Below are positions 1 through 7,560 of a stretch of DNA of 17,034 bases, piece after piece. This DNA comes from JAAYUD01 sp036846645. Its GTDB lineage: Bacteria; Bacteroidota; Bacteroidia; Bacteroidales; Bacteroidaceae. The stretch covers positions 1 through 17,034 of the forward strand of contig DAIUBN010000046.1 of the NCBI GenBank assembly GCA_036846645.1, in the 5' to 3' direction. A program made the position numbers and the translations under genes. The notes under the pieces were generated by a model that saw only the letters and a program-made list of their open reading frames with translations, was not told the origin of the DNA and searched no databases. Positions within the stretch are counted from its first letter, which is position 1; each line of letters starts with the position of its first letter.

Positions 1-185
1 AAATTACCATTCGCATCGGTAGTTACACCGAGTGTGGAACCTTTGACAACAACGGAAGCACCTATAATAGGCAATCCATCTTCAGAAGATGTAACAACAC
101 CACTAACCTTTCGTAAGTTTTGGGCGTTAGCGAGACCTATGCCCACCAAAAGGCAGACACATAAAAAAAACAATTTTTTTCTCAT
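1..185 (-). CDS. SusC/RagA-family TonB-linked outer membrane protein, N-terminal fragment (cut by window edge)
   Basis: The first 61 codons of a minus-strand gene start at the ATG at 183-185 and run off the left edge. The fragment is too short to appear as a long open reading frame, but its content is clear. Residues 1-21 are a signal peptide (MRKK, a hydrophobic stretch, then a cut near LANA|Q). Residues from about 27 match the start of the CarboxypepD_reg-like domain that opens SusC proteins (VSGVVTSSEDGLPIIGASV, then KGSTLGVTTDANG). An A/G-rich ribosome-binding stretch (AAGAGAGAG) lies just upstream of the ATG, and a Bacteroides-type promoter lies at 231-260. SusC proteins form 22-strand outer-membrane barrels that import large nutrients with a SusD lipoprotein lid, powered by TonB. 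The substrate cannot be told from this fragment. It is a different gene from the SusC at the right end, which is missing exactly this part, so the two cannot be compared directly. Confidence 0.9.
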   Translation of the reverse strand, partial: MRKKLFFLCVCLLVGIGLANAQNLRKVSGVVTSSEDGLPIIGASVVVKGSTLGVTTDANGN

Positions 186-230
186 AAAAACTCTCTCTTA
201 TAAAATTAAACAATATTTAATTCACGGACG

Positions 231-260
231 CAAATTTAATTAAAGTTGCGAAACAAACAA
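231..260 (-). promoter_or_regulatory. Putative Bacteroides-type promoter for the left SusC gene
   Basis: Read on the minus strand, 231-238 is TAAATTTG, an exact match to the -7 consensus TAnnTTTG. A TTG lies at 258-260, giving a 19-base spacer as expected for the -33 element. Predicted transcription start is near 225, leaving a leader of roughly 40 bases before the ATG at 185. The match is by eye in an AT-rich region, so chance occurrence is possible. Confidence 0.45.
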
Positions 261-334
261 CCTAATAAATAGTAAATTTTCATAAAGTTGACCTTTTGAT
301 TAATAAATGCCAAGTATAATATTATAAAACAGAA

Positions 335-372
335 ATAATAGTTACTATTTGAAAATAAATAGCAACTATTAT
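335..372 (-). terminator. Imperfect 16-bp hairpin, candidate terminator of the minus-strand peptidase operon
   Basis: Arms 335-350 (ATAATAGTTACTATTT) and 357-372 (AAATAGCAACTATTAT) are reverse complements except for one position, with a six-base loop GAAAAT. Read on the minus strand, the stem is followed by TTCTGTTTTATAAT, a loosely U-rich tail. It starts about 110 bases after the stop codon of the S9 peptidase and before the promoter of the next minus-strand gene, the expected place for a terminator. The stem is very AT-rich, so it could instead be a protein-binding dyad. Confidence 0.42.
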
Positions 373-481
373 ATGCAATATGTTTATTCCAATCCAATAT
401 TAACAATCAAAGAGGGTATCAAAATGGAAGTTTATATAAATCAATTTGATTAAAATATCGAACTAAAAATATCAAAAGTAT

Positions 482-3304
482 CTAATTTTCAGCGTTTTCG
501 AGCCCGAAATATACACCTTTCTTTATGACAGGTATCCCTTTTTTCATCCAAGCTGGCATAGGTGCGCCCTTCAGATAATAGTCAAAATATTGTTGAAGAC
601 GAATGGTAAGATCCTTTCTGTTACGACGTTCTTTCAAATTATGAGCTTCATTGTTATACTCCATCATCCAAACTTTCTTACCCAAACGGCGCAAAGCAGA
701 AAAATATTCGATACCTTGATACCAAGGAACTGCGCCATCGGCATCGTTGTGCATAATGAGCAGCGGTGTCTCGATCTTATCGGCATGGAAGAGAGGTGAG
801 TTCTCCAAATATAAATCTAAACCACCTTTATCCCATAGAGATTTTCCAATACGACTTTGCTCTTTCTCATATTGAAAAGCGCGAACTATACCAGATTCCC
901 AACGAATACCCCCGTAAGCACTTGTCATATTGCTAACTGGAGCTCCAGCCTCTGCTGCTTTGAAAAGGTTGGTACGAGTGATGAGATAGGCAACTTGGTA
1001 ACCACCCCAGCTTTGTCCTTGAATAGCCATATTTGATTTATCTGCAAAAGAAAATTGATTACAGATTGATTCTGCACCAGAGACAATGCAGTTGTAAGCA
1101 CTTTCTCCAGGGTGTCCTACCTTATATACTATATCAGGGACAAAGACCAAATAGCCACGACTACAATAAAAAGCAATATTAACAGTTGACCAACTTGGTT
1201 GAGGCTGAATATAATCATAAAGTGTTTCCGAATGTTTCTCATAGAAATATATCATCACAGGGTATTTTTTCGACACATCTATGCCATCGGGAACGTACAG
1301 AATACCTTTGAGTGGTGTTCCATCATAAGCTTTCCAATTAACCAAGTGTGCACTTCCCCATCTATAGTCTTTCATTTGAGGATTCACATCTGTCAAACAT
1401 TCTTCTGTTTTCCAATTGTTTGAAGTCAGAAAAAGATTGTAGCAATGAGAGAAATTCCCTTTTTGATAGGCTATTACATCAGCATCTTTAGCTTTACAGA
1501 AGCCAGTATAAGAGAACGTGTCAACAAAAGCTTCGGGAACTTCAGGTTTGGCAACAGATAACATCGCCATACCATTCTTTTTTGAATCTTCATCAAAAGC
1601 CGTCAGATACATCCGCTCATTCTTCTTGACAGACAATTGCTTATTGAGTACATTGATATCATTTTGAGTGAAATCAGTTTTCACCATATCAACGTATCTA
1701 TACTGAAAATGTTTTTTACGTCCTTCGCCCTTAGACAAATTAATCGCATACTTCCCATCAGGTTGAAGTTTCCACATATCATAACGATCATTGATAAGTA
1801 CAGCCTCATCTCCATCAGTCCAAATTGGAGATGTACAATATGGATAAGCCGGTTGTGGCCGATCGTTTTCTTCATCGAAGAAATTCACTCCCAATTTGTT
1901 GGTCAGACAAACTGTGGTGCCTTTCTGTACATTGTAGCAATAGAACTGTGTATCATCATAATTGTACCATAGCAGATACTTTCCGGATGGGGATGCAACA
2001 ACCTCGGCATTCAGTTTTTCGGCTACGACTTTACGGCTGCCATTATTCAAGTTGACGAGTGCAATATCCGACTGATTATTCGCATCCCAAGTTGCAGCAA
2101 TCATATATTTTGCTCTATCAGAAGACAGAGCATAAGTTGACATCCCTTCATTAAGCAATGTAATCTTATCGAATTGAGACGTTGTCAAAGGAACAATAGT
2201 AGACGGCTTATTTAGATTGATAACAGACATATAGGTCTGCTTTTTCAATTTATCCTCCATCAGTTTCTGCTGAGGTGGAGTGAGCTGATCATGATAAGTC
2301 CATATATCAACCTGAGCAGTTTCGAAATCTACAATACTTGTATCTTTCGGAGCTAAATAAGGAGCAACACCTACAAACAGACGATTGCCATCGGATGAGA
2401 AACAAGGGTTAGTATTCTCATTGAGCGACCACCCCTTTGGTAGATTCTCAGAATAATTCTGATCTATTATCTCTTTGGCTATACCTTTATTATATAGGTA
2501 TAGTGAACAATGCTTATTTCCTGTTTCTGTTGTATCCGACGAAGCTAAGAAAGCAAGTTGCTGACCTTTGTCATCAAAAGCAGGCGCAGAATAGAAAGCC
2601 TTACCGGTAGAAAGTGTTTGACGTTTCATCGAAGGGAAATCATACAATTCTACAGCAGATTTAGTAAGGCTGTCTTTCTTGTCTGGTTTCACCGTAAGAG
2701 CCAATCTATTACCAGGTTTACTGAATTCATAGTATTCCACACTCTTCACGGTATCACATCTACCAACAGAAGGCTGAATTAAAAGTAAATTATTGATATC
2801 TTTATGTTTATCGTTTCGCTTCTCTTTTTTATTATAAGATGGTTGAACGAGGCAAGCCAAATAAGACATCGATTTCATTCCTGTCTTAAACGATATGACT
2901 TCTGGTATCTTGGTAACTTTACCAGATAACAAATCGATATACGCCAAAGAATCCTTAGGCATATCACTTTTAGACTTTTTACTTATCCTCGCACTGCGAG
3001 TCTCGGCATACAATGGTTTGATCAGGCAATATGCCCATCGACCATCTGGTGACAATTTAGCATCATAGCCACGAGGGATAATTATTTCTGTCTTATCTAC
3101 CAACCGGCGGAAAACCAATTTTCCATCACCTTGTTGAGGAGACACCAGATAAGACAAAATCTTGCCATCGGGCGACAACTGGGTACGATTAATACTTTTC
3201 CAACTGTCATAAACGCTATGGTCGAGTTCTTTCTTCTGCGCCACAGCCAAACACGAAAAGCCTATCATTAAGGCTAAAACTAAATAAAATTTCTCTCTCT
3301 TCAT
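482..3304 (-). CDS. Exported S9 family prolyl oligopeptidase-type serine peptidase
   Basis: A 940-residue protein with a signal peptide (cut near AVA|Q, residue 22), so it probably acts in the periplasm. Residues from about 25 to 650 are diverse repeats typical of the S9 beta-propeller, with several LSPDG-like blades (for example TQLSPDGKILSYLV near residue 42). The alpha/beta-hydrolase domain begins near residue 657 (YDGTPLKGILYVP). The catalytic triad is visible: Ser765 in GQSWGGYQ, Asp856 in HNDADGAVP and His888 in NNEAHNL. Family members cleave short peptides at the N-terminus or after proline; the exact specificity (dipeptidyl- or acylaminoacyl-peptidase-like) cannot be read from the sequence. 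Length is usual for Bacteroidales members of this type. It lies 21 bases after the sensor kinase gene and is probably cotranscribed with it. No separate promoter is visible in that gap. Confidence 0.92.
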   Translation of the reverse strand: MKREKFYLVLALMIGFSCLAVAQKKELDHSVYDSWKSINRTQLSPDGKILSYLVSPQQGDGKLVFRRLVDKTEIIIPRGYDAKLSPDGRWAYCLIKPLYAETRSARISKKSKSDMPKDSLAYIDLLSGKVTKIPEVISFKTGMKSMSYLACLVQPSYNKKEKRNDKHKDINNLLLIQPSVGRCDTVKSVEYYEFSKPGNRLALTVKPDKKDSLTKSAVELYDFPSMKRQTLSTGKAFYSAPAFDDKGQQLAFLASSDTTETGNKHCSLYLYNKGIAKEIIDQNYSENLPKGWSLNENTNPCFSSDGNRLFVGVAPYLAPKDTSIVDFETAQVDIWTYHDQLTPPQQKLMEDKLKKQTYMSVINLNKPSTIVPLTTSQFDKITLLNEGMSTYALSSDRAKYMIAATWDANNQSDIALVNLNNGSRKVVAEKLNAEVVASPSGKYLLWYNYDDTQFYCYNVQKGTTVCLTNKLGVNFFDEENDRPQPAYPYCTSPIWTDGDEAVLINDRYDMWKLQPDGKYAINLSKGEGRKKHFQYRYVDMVKTDFTQNDINVLNKQLSVKKNERMYLTAFDEDSKKNGMAMLSVAKPEVPEAFVDTFSYTGFCKAKDADVIAYQKGNFSHCYNLFLTSNNWKTEECLTDVNPQMKDYRWGSAHLVNWKAYDGTPLKGILYVPDGIDVSKKYPVMIYFYEKHSETLYDYIQPQPSWSTVNIAFYCSRGYLVFVPDIVYKVGHPGESAYNCIVSGAESICNQFSFADKSNMAIQGQSWGGYQVAYLITRTNLFKAAEAGAPVSNMTSAYGGIRWESGIVRAFQYEKEQSRIGKSLWDKGGLDLYLENSPLFHADKIETPLLIMHNDADGAVPWYQGIEYFSALRRLGKKVWMMEYNNEAHNLKERRNRKDLTIRLQQYFDYYLKGAPMPAWMKKGIPVIKKGVYFGLENAEN

Positions 3305-3325
3305 ATTTATATATTAAGGTATTAA

Positions 3326-5395
3326 TTAATAAGTCTCTTTAATATCTCCGGATATAGGAATAGTAAATAAAAAACGTGCTCCCTCCTTATAAGAAGAATC
3401 CAGTACAACTGTTCCATTCAATGTCTCGGCTATAGAACTGCAAAGTTTCAAACCTAGACCTACTCCTGATTTGAAAGTATCAAGTTTCTCGAAAGCGCGA
3501 AAGATGACATTTTTCTTTCCGGCAGGTATACCAATACCTGTATCCGTAACAGAGAATGTGACAGTATTAGTTTTCCGATTGACAATTCCAGCCAATTCTA
3601 TTCGTCCTTGCGATGTAAATTTACATGCATTATCAAGCAGCGAAGTCAGCACCTGTGATATCAGTCGTTCATCTGTTTTAATCTTCAAATTATCAGGAAA
3701 AGGTATGAACTGCATACTTACTCCCCTCTGACATTGCATTCTCATTTTATCAACAACCGACGAACAGAGTGAGTTGATATCACAATAGGCATAAACACAT
3801 TTTATTGTTCCTGCCTCTATAAGCGAAATATCTAGCAACTCAGAAAGTTGCCTTTGCAAAATATCACTATTCTCTTCTATTATCTTCGATAGATGTTTAC
3901 GTTCTTCATTGGTGAGCGCACTATTTTCATCAGCCAAAACAGAAGAAAAACCGACAATAGCATTCAATGGCGTACGAATTTCATGATTCATATTTCGGAT
4001 AAACATCGTTTTCATCTTATCAGAAATTTCTGCCTTCCCATAAGCTTCTCTCAATTTATCAGATGTCTTTCTTAGATGAGAATTACTTATTTTGTACAGA
4101 TGAAGATAACGTAAGACTATTAGCAATAGCACAAAAATAACCAGCAAACTAATGATAGAGATCCAAGTAATTATTTTATTCCGTTCGAATTCTGATTTTT
4201 GTTTTTCATCTTGCAAGTTAGAAACTTTCTGAATCAATCTGTTAACATCGTATGAGAGTTGAAGTTCCTTGGATTTAACATCCAAATCCTTCTTATAAGA
4301 ATCTTCAAGGAAAGCAATATATTCAATTGAATATTTTCTATAGTCCTTATCTCTTCGCAATGTATTTCCGATGACAATACGATAGCGCAGGCACTCGTTA
4401 TACAGCCAAGCAAACTGTTTATCTTTTGTAGTAAGCACATTATTCACGTATGGCAAGGCCTTACTATACTGCTTGGTTGCCATATAATATCGAATCATCG
4501 AAATAGAACAAGGATTGTACAAATCGTCCTTAATTTCTTTGTATTTAGAAGCCAATGTCTTTATTTCATTGAAAATACTTTCTATTTCTTTCAGTGACAA
4601 AACATGAGTGTACATCAACATTCTGCGATAGCTGATGCAACGATAAACATCCATATTCTTATAAATTCTGCCTTGCGCCCGAAAACGAGCTTCGAGCACA
4701 GGAGCCATCTGAAGTATTTTCCGGTCTGCCGCCAACGCTTCTTGCTGCATATCAAGATGAGAATAAAATTGAGCGGCCAAGACATAGTAAGAATTAGAGA
4801 GTAGATAGCTTCCGTCAGAAGGTAATTGATCGACCTTACAGCCTAGTTCCTTTAAATAAGCCACACAAAGTTGTCCACCTGTCATTCTAGAAAGAATAGA
4901 ACAAAGACAAAAGAGTTGGCCTATCTGATGGTAGATATCGCCGAGAGGTTCTGTCTTATACCTCTTAATCAAATCTTCCACAAAGGCAAGTCTTTCTTTT
5001 CCCGACTTATTGCTCAGCATATTTAATGTAAGCGAATATTGCAAAAAGACGACCATTTCTTTCTGCTTATCGGTAGGTTTAAGGTGTTTGACAAGTGCAA
5101 TATAATAAGGTAATCTATCTTGATCTAAAGAAGCCAAATTTCTTATAGCCTCCAATTGAATCGGTTCATCCTTCTTCTCCCTACTAATTTTAAGAAGTTC
5201 TGTATTGAACGAGAAAGCAATTTGGTTATTGGATGCCAAATCAATAAGATTAAAAAGTGATTTGACTCTATCGTTATAAGACAGTCGCAAAGAAAGCCTA
5301 CGTGATAAGCTATCACGAGCTTTCAGTGTATCCATCGCATTAATCTGTAGAGCAACCAAGCAAAATAGCAGGATGTAATGTAGATAATGTTTCAT
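3326..5395 (-). CDS. TPR-containing sensor histidine kinase
   Basis: A 689-residue membrane kinase. Residues 1-20 form a signal peptide. Residues about 40-380 are helical, TPR-like and presumably periplasmic. A coiled-coil-like stretch (about 365-405) leads to one transmembrane helix at about 409-430. The kinase core is complete: HisKA with the phosphoacceptor His471 in FIRNMNHEIRTPLNA, N-box LLDNACKFT with Asn589, G1 box DTGIGIP at 618-624, and G2 box GVGLGL at 644-649. There is no receiver or DNA-binding domain after the HATPase domain, so it is not a hybrid two-component protein, and no response regulator gene is in the window. The phosphorylation partner must be encoded elsewhere. The gene sits 53 bases after mscL and 21 bases before the S9 peptidase, all on the same strand. 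The sensed signal is unknown. Confidence 0.92.
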   Translation of the reverse strand: MKHYLHYILLFCLVALQINAMDTLKARDSLSRRLSLRLSYNDRVKSLFNLIDLASNNQIAFSFNTELLKISREKKDEPIQLEAIRNLASLDQDRLPYYIALVKHLKPTDKQKEMVVFLQYSLTLNMLSNKSGKERLAFVEDLIKRYKTEPLGDIYHQIGQLFCLCSILSRMTGGQLCVAYLKELGCKVDQLPSDGSYLLSNSYYVLAAQFYSHLDMQQEALAADRKILQMAPVLEARFRAQGRIYKNMDVYRCISYRRMLMYTHVLSLKEIESIFNEIKTLASKYKEIKDDLYNPCSISMIRYYMATKQYSKALPYVNNVLTTKDKQFAWLYNECLRYRIVIGNTLRRDKDYRKYSIEYIAFLEDSYKKDLDVKSKELQLSYDVNRLIQKVSNLQDEKQKSEFERNKIITWISIISLLVIFVLLLIVLRYLHLYKISNSHLRKTSDKLREAYGKAEISDKMKTMFIRNMNHEIRTPLNAIVGFSSVLADENSALTNEERKHLSKIIEENSDILQRQLSELLDISLIEAGTIKCVYAYCDINSLCSSVVDKMRMQCQRGVSMQFIPFPDNLKIKTDERLISQVLTSLLDNACKFTSQGRIELAGIVNRKTNTVTFSVTDTGIGIPAGKKNVIFRAFEKLDTFKSGVGLGLKLCSSIAETLNGTVVLDSSYKEGARFLFTIPISGDIKETY

Positions 5396-5448
5396 AACGA
5401 CTAGCTTAATTAAGTCTACGTCAGATATTTATCATTCAGGCAGATATA

Positions 5449-5874
5449 TTATTTTTTTTGCTCTTTCAACAAATCTCTTATTTCAGTAAGCAATTGCTCT
5501 TCATTGCTAGGTGCGGGTGGAACAGCAAGAGTCTCTTCTTTTTTAGAGGTAAAACGTGTCACTACTTTCAACATCAAGAAGATACAGAGAGCTACAATTA
5601 GGAAATCGATAAGAGTCTGCAAGAAGTTACCGTAAGCAATAGTAGCAGGGACAGCATTAGGACCAGCCAAAGGATTGGCAGGCAATGTGTACTTTAAATC
5701 GGCGAAATTGATGCCACTAATAATGTAGCCAATAGGAGGCATGATAATATCGTTGACCAATGCGGTGATGATTTTACCAAAAGCACCGCCGATAATAACA
5801 CCGACAGCCATATCAACAACATTACCTTTCATAATGAAAGACTTGAAATCTTGAACAAATTTACTTTTTGCCAT
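5449..5874 (-). CDS. mscL: Large-conductance mechanosensitive channel MscL
   Basis: A 141-residue protein with the typical MscL layout: N-terminal amphipathic segment (SKFVQDFKSFIMKGNVVDMA), first transmembrane helix at about 19-45 (AVGVIIGGAFGKIITALVND), a periplasmic loop with IMPPIGYI, second transmembrane helix at about 80-107 (FLQTLIDFLIVALCIFLMLK) and a charged C-terminal helix (EEQLLTEIRDLLKEQKK). MscL forms a pentameric inner-membrane pore that opens under membrane tension and releases solutes during osmotic downshock. It lies 52 bases downstream of the exported YhcH gene and 53 bases upstream of the sensor kinase, on the same strand. The only promoter-like sequence just upstream (AAAATTTG, read on the minus strand at 5903-5910) misses the -7 consensus at one position and has no good -33 partner. 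Confidence 0.97.
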   Translation of the reverse strand: MAKSKFVQDFKSFIMKGNVVDMAVGVIIGGAFGKIITALVNDIIMPPIGYIISGINFADLKYTLPANPLAGPNAVPATIAYGNFLQTLIDFLIVALCIFLMLKVVTRFTSKKEETLAVPPAPSNEEQLLTEIRDLLKEQKK

Positions 5875-5926
5875 AATTATTTTATATTATAATTAGTATT
5901 GTCAAATTTTAAATTCATAATAAACA

Positions 5927-6535
5927 TTAGTAATCGTATTCAATCTTAATACAAACTTTTCTGACATTCTTCGTTCCTCCTTCGGGCAATACACATGCCC
6001 GATGATAATCATCGGGAAAAAACAAAAAGAACATCCGAGGATTACTATCTATATATTTGATTTTCGATGCATTCCAAAACATAATATCAAAAGAATAAGG
6101 TGTATTGAGTGTGGCGTCTTTAGCACGAACAATACCGAAACGTTCAACACCGGTGACGCACCACTGCAAATCAATATATTTTTTATGAGATTCTATTTTC
6201 ACCTCATTTGCCGGTCGAAGAACAGCATCTTGAATATTAGCAAAACAGTGCTCGCCATCAATATCATATTTACCTGAAGCCAAAGTTGCCACATCATGAG
6301 AAGCCATCCAAGCAAAGACTTTGTCCCAACGAGCTTTCTGTCTATGATATTGTGTGGCAAATTCTGCCATATCAGTATTTTTATAAGGCATCACATTCTT
6401 AAGTCCATTACACCATTCTCCTTGAACTACCCATTTACGGGCATTTCGTTTTGTCCATTGCTGTGCAAACAAAAGATGACTTGCAAAGACAAGAGAAAGA
6501 AGAGTAAGTATAATCCTATAAGTTATTTGTTTCAT
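5927..6535 (-). CDS. Exported YhcH/YjgK/YiaL family (DUF386) cupin protein
   Basis: A 202-residue protein with an N-terminal signal peptide (hydrophobic residues 6-23, cut near LFA|Q). The rest matches the YhcH/YjgK/YiaL family: LASGKYDIDGEHCFANIQD at about 85-103, the signature ESHKKYIDLQWCVTGVERF at 115-133, and FFPDDYHRACVLPEGG at 172-187. His117, Asp122 and His178 are good candidates for the metal or active site of the cupin fold. Family members include E. coli YhcH (NanQ), reported as a sialic-acid anomerase, and other proteins linked to sugar metabolism; the substrate here is not known. The usual family members are cytoplasmic, so the clear signal peptide is noteworthy. It is the first gene of the minus-strand row (YhcH, mscL, kinase, peptidase) and has its own predicted promoter. 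Confidence 0.88.
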   Translation of the reverse strand: MKQITYRIILTLLSLVFASHLLFAQQWTKRNARKWVVQGEWCNGLKNVMPYKNTDMAEFATQYHRQKARWDKVFAWMASHDVATLASGKYDIDGEHCFANIQDAVLRPANEVKIESHKKYIDLQWCVTGVERFGIVRAKDATLNTPYSFDIMFWNASKIKYIDSNPRMFFLFFPDDYHRACVLPEGGTKNVRKVCIKIEYDY

Positions 6536-6560
6536 TATACCATATTAATATAACACAAAG

Positions 6561-6594
6561 CAAAGTTAGTAAATTAGTTATTTAGAACAACAAA
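6561..6594 (-). promoter_or_regulatory. Putative Bacteroides-type promoter for the exported YhcH gene
   Basis: Read on the minus strand, 6561-6568 is TAACTTTG, an exact match to the -7 consensus TAnnTTTG, and TTTG lies at 6591-6594 with a 22-base spacer (slightly longer than the usual 19-21). Predicted transcription start is near 6555, about 20 bases before the ATG at 6535. It may serve the entire four-gene minus-strand row. Confidence 0.5.
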
Positions 6595-6723
6595 TATTAC
6601 GAAAAAACAAATATATAAAGAAAAATCGGAGACATTAAGATGTAAATTCTATCTAAATTGAAGTGCATTCTTGATAAATTTAGAATAATATGGCTATTTC
6701 TTATGTTTTATTTAGGGTTTTGA

Positions 6724-6755
6724 TTTGTCAATCTTAATACAATTCCATAATTTTG
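6724..6755 (+). promoter_or_regulatory. Bacteroides-type promoter for the exbB operon
   Basis: TTTG at 6724-6727 and TAATTTTG at 6748-6755 match the -33 and -7 consensus elements with a 20-base spacer. The predicted start of transcription near 6762 leaves a leader of about 17 bases before the ATG at 6779. This is the best promoter match in the window. It also shows that the longer reading frame opening with TTG at 6725 cannot be the real exbB start. Confidence 0.6.
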
Positions 6756-6778
6756 TCTTCCGTCAAATTACCAATTAT

Positions 6779-7543
6779 ATGAAGAAGTTACTATACATCT
6801 TTACGTTAATACTATCTTTGAGCCTTTTCAGCGTTACGATGCAGGCACAAGAGGGTGATACCGAATCAGATTCAACAACGGCACAAGTGACTACAGAGCA
6901 TGTCAGCTTTCATAAACAGATTAAACAGAAATTTATAGAAGGCTCAGCGTTGTTCATGTCTTTTGTCGCCTTTATTTTTGTGATGGGCTTGGCATTCTGT
7001 ATAGAGCGCATTATCTATTTGAACATGTCTCATTCCAATTCCAACCGTTTGCTATCCGATATTCGAGAGGCACTTGCCAAAGGTGATACAGAAATGGCCA
7101 AAAATGTCTGTCAAGACTATAACGGACCCGTTTCTGCTATTTGTTCTCAAGGATTGCAACGTATCGATCAAAGTGCAGATGTAGTAGAGAAGTCGGTTAC
7201 TGCTCAATGCAATATACAATCGGCTTACCTAACGAAACATTGCTCATGGATCAAACTATTTATCCGTATGACACCTGCCTTAGGATTTCTTGGCACTATC
7301 TTCGGTATGGTTCAGGCATTCGATAAGATTCAGCAAGTAGGCGAAATATCTCCTTCTGTTGTTGCCGGAGGTATCAAAGTAGCTCTTATCACCACTATCT
7401 TCGGATTAATCAGTGCCATTATCCTTCAATTATTTTATAACTATATCCTATCTAAAATCGACAACATCAATAACGACATAGAAAACTCATCGGTGACACT
7501 TCTGGATATGGTCGTAAAATATAATCTGAAGTACAAAAGATAA
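6779..7543 (+). CDS. exbB: ExbB/TolQ/MotA-family proton channel subunit
   Basis: A 254-residue inner-membrane protein using the ATG at 6779; the longer TTG start at 6725 lies inside the promoter. An N-terminal signal-like helix (residues 1-23, cut near MQA|Q) and a linker precede the ExbB core, as usual in Bacteroidota. Helix 1 is at about 55-80 (FMSFVAFIFVMGLAFCIERI), helix 2 at about 157-182 (TPALGFLGTIFGMVQAF) and helix 3 at about 194-222 (VALITTIFGLISAIILQLFY). Thr173 in LGTIFG and Thr206 in ALITTIFGL align with the functionally important threonines of E. coli ExbB (Thr148, Thr181). The proline usual in AIPA of helix 3 is Ile here. ExbB pentamers surround an ExbD dimer and use the proton gradient to drive TonB. 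It is the first gene of a four-gene operon whose ExbD partners are atypical. Confidence 0.92.
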   Translation: MKKLLYIFTLILSLSLFSVTMQAQEGDTESDSTTAQVTTEHVSFHKQIKQKFIEGSALFMSFVAFIFVMGLAFCIERIIYLNMSHSNSNRLLSDIREALAKGDTEMAKNVCQDYNGPVSAICSQGLQRIDQSADVVEKSVTAQCNIQSAYLTKHCSWIKLFIRMTPALGFLGTIFGMVQAFDKIQQVGEISPSVVAGGIKVALITTIFGLISAIILQLFYNYILSKIDNINNDIENSSVTLLDMVVKYNLKYKR

Positions 7544-7545
7544 CC

Positions 7546-7551
7546 AGGAGG
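7546..7551 (+). promoter_or_regulatory. Strong Shine-Dalgarno AGGAGG of the four-helix membrane protein
   Basis: AGGAGG sits three bases after the exbB stop codon and nine bases before the ATG at 7561. This fixes the start at 7561 instead of the TTG at 7555. Such full matches are uncommon in Bacteroidota, which usually have AT-rich leaders. Confidence 0.7.
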
Positions 7552-7560
7552 TCATTGATA

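Larger units (their letters stand above)
186..481. other. AT-rich intergenic region between S9 peptidase and left SusC
   Basis: These 296 bases hold no credible gene. They contain the promoter of the left SusC gene, the imperfect 16-bp hairpin at 335-372 and a small palindrome at 439-451 (arms AATCAA and TTGATT). A nine-codon plus-strand reading frame starting at 424 was judged meaningless. Confidence 0.7.
6536..6778. other. Divergent promoter region between the YhcH gene and the exbB operon
   Basis: This 243-base AT-rich region holds two outward-facing Bacteroides-type promoters (6561-6594 minus, 6724-6755 plus) and, between them, an 8-bp inverted repeat (TCTAAATT at 6652-6659, AATTTAGA at 6677-6684) that could bind a regulator. 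No gene is seen in it. Confidence 0.6.

Noticed and set aside
424..453. Nine-codon plus-strand reading frame after a GAGGG sequence
   Set aside because: Too short and without promoter or similarity; chance in an AT-rich gap.
1637..1972. 111-codon plus-strand frame antisense to the S9 peptidase
   Set aside because: Fully inside the peptidase gene, with isoleucine-rich translation typical of antisense frames in this base composition.
3326..5395. Hybrid two-component system (one-piece sensor-regulator)
   Set aside because: The protein ends right after the HATPase domain; there is no receiver or AraC-type domain.
6725..6778. Longer exbB start at a TTG codon
   Set aside because: The TTG lies within the -33 promoter element, and the ATG at 6779 begins a proper signal-like helix.
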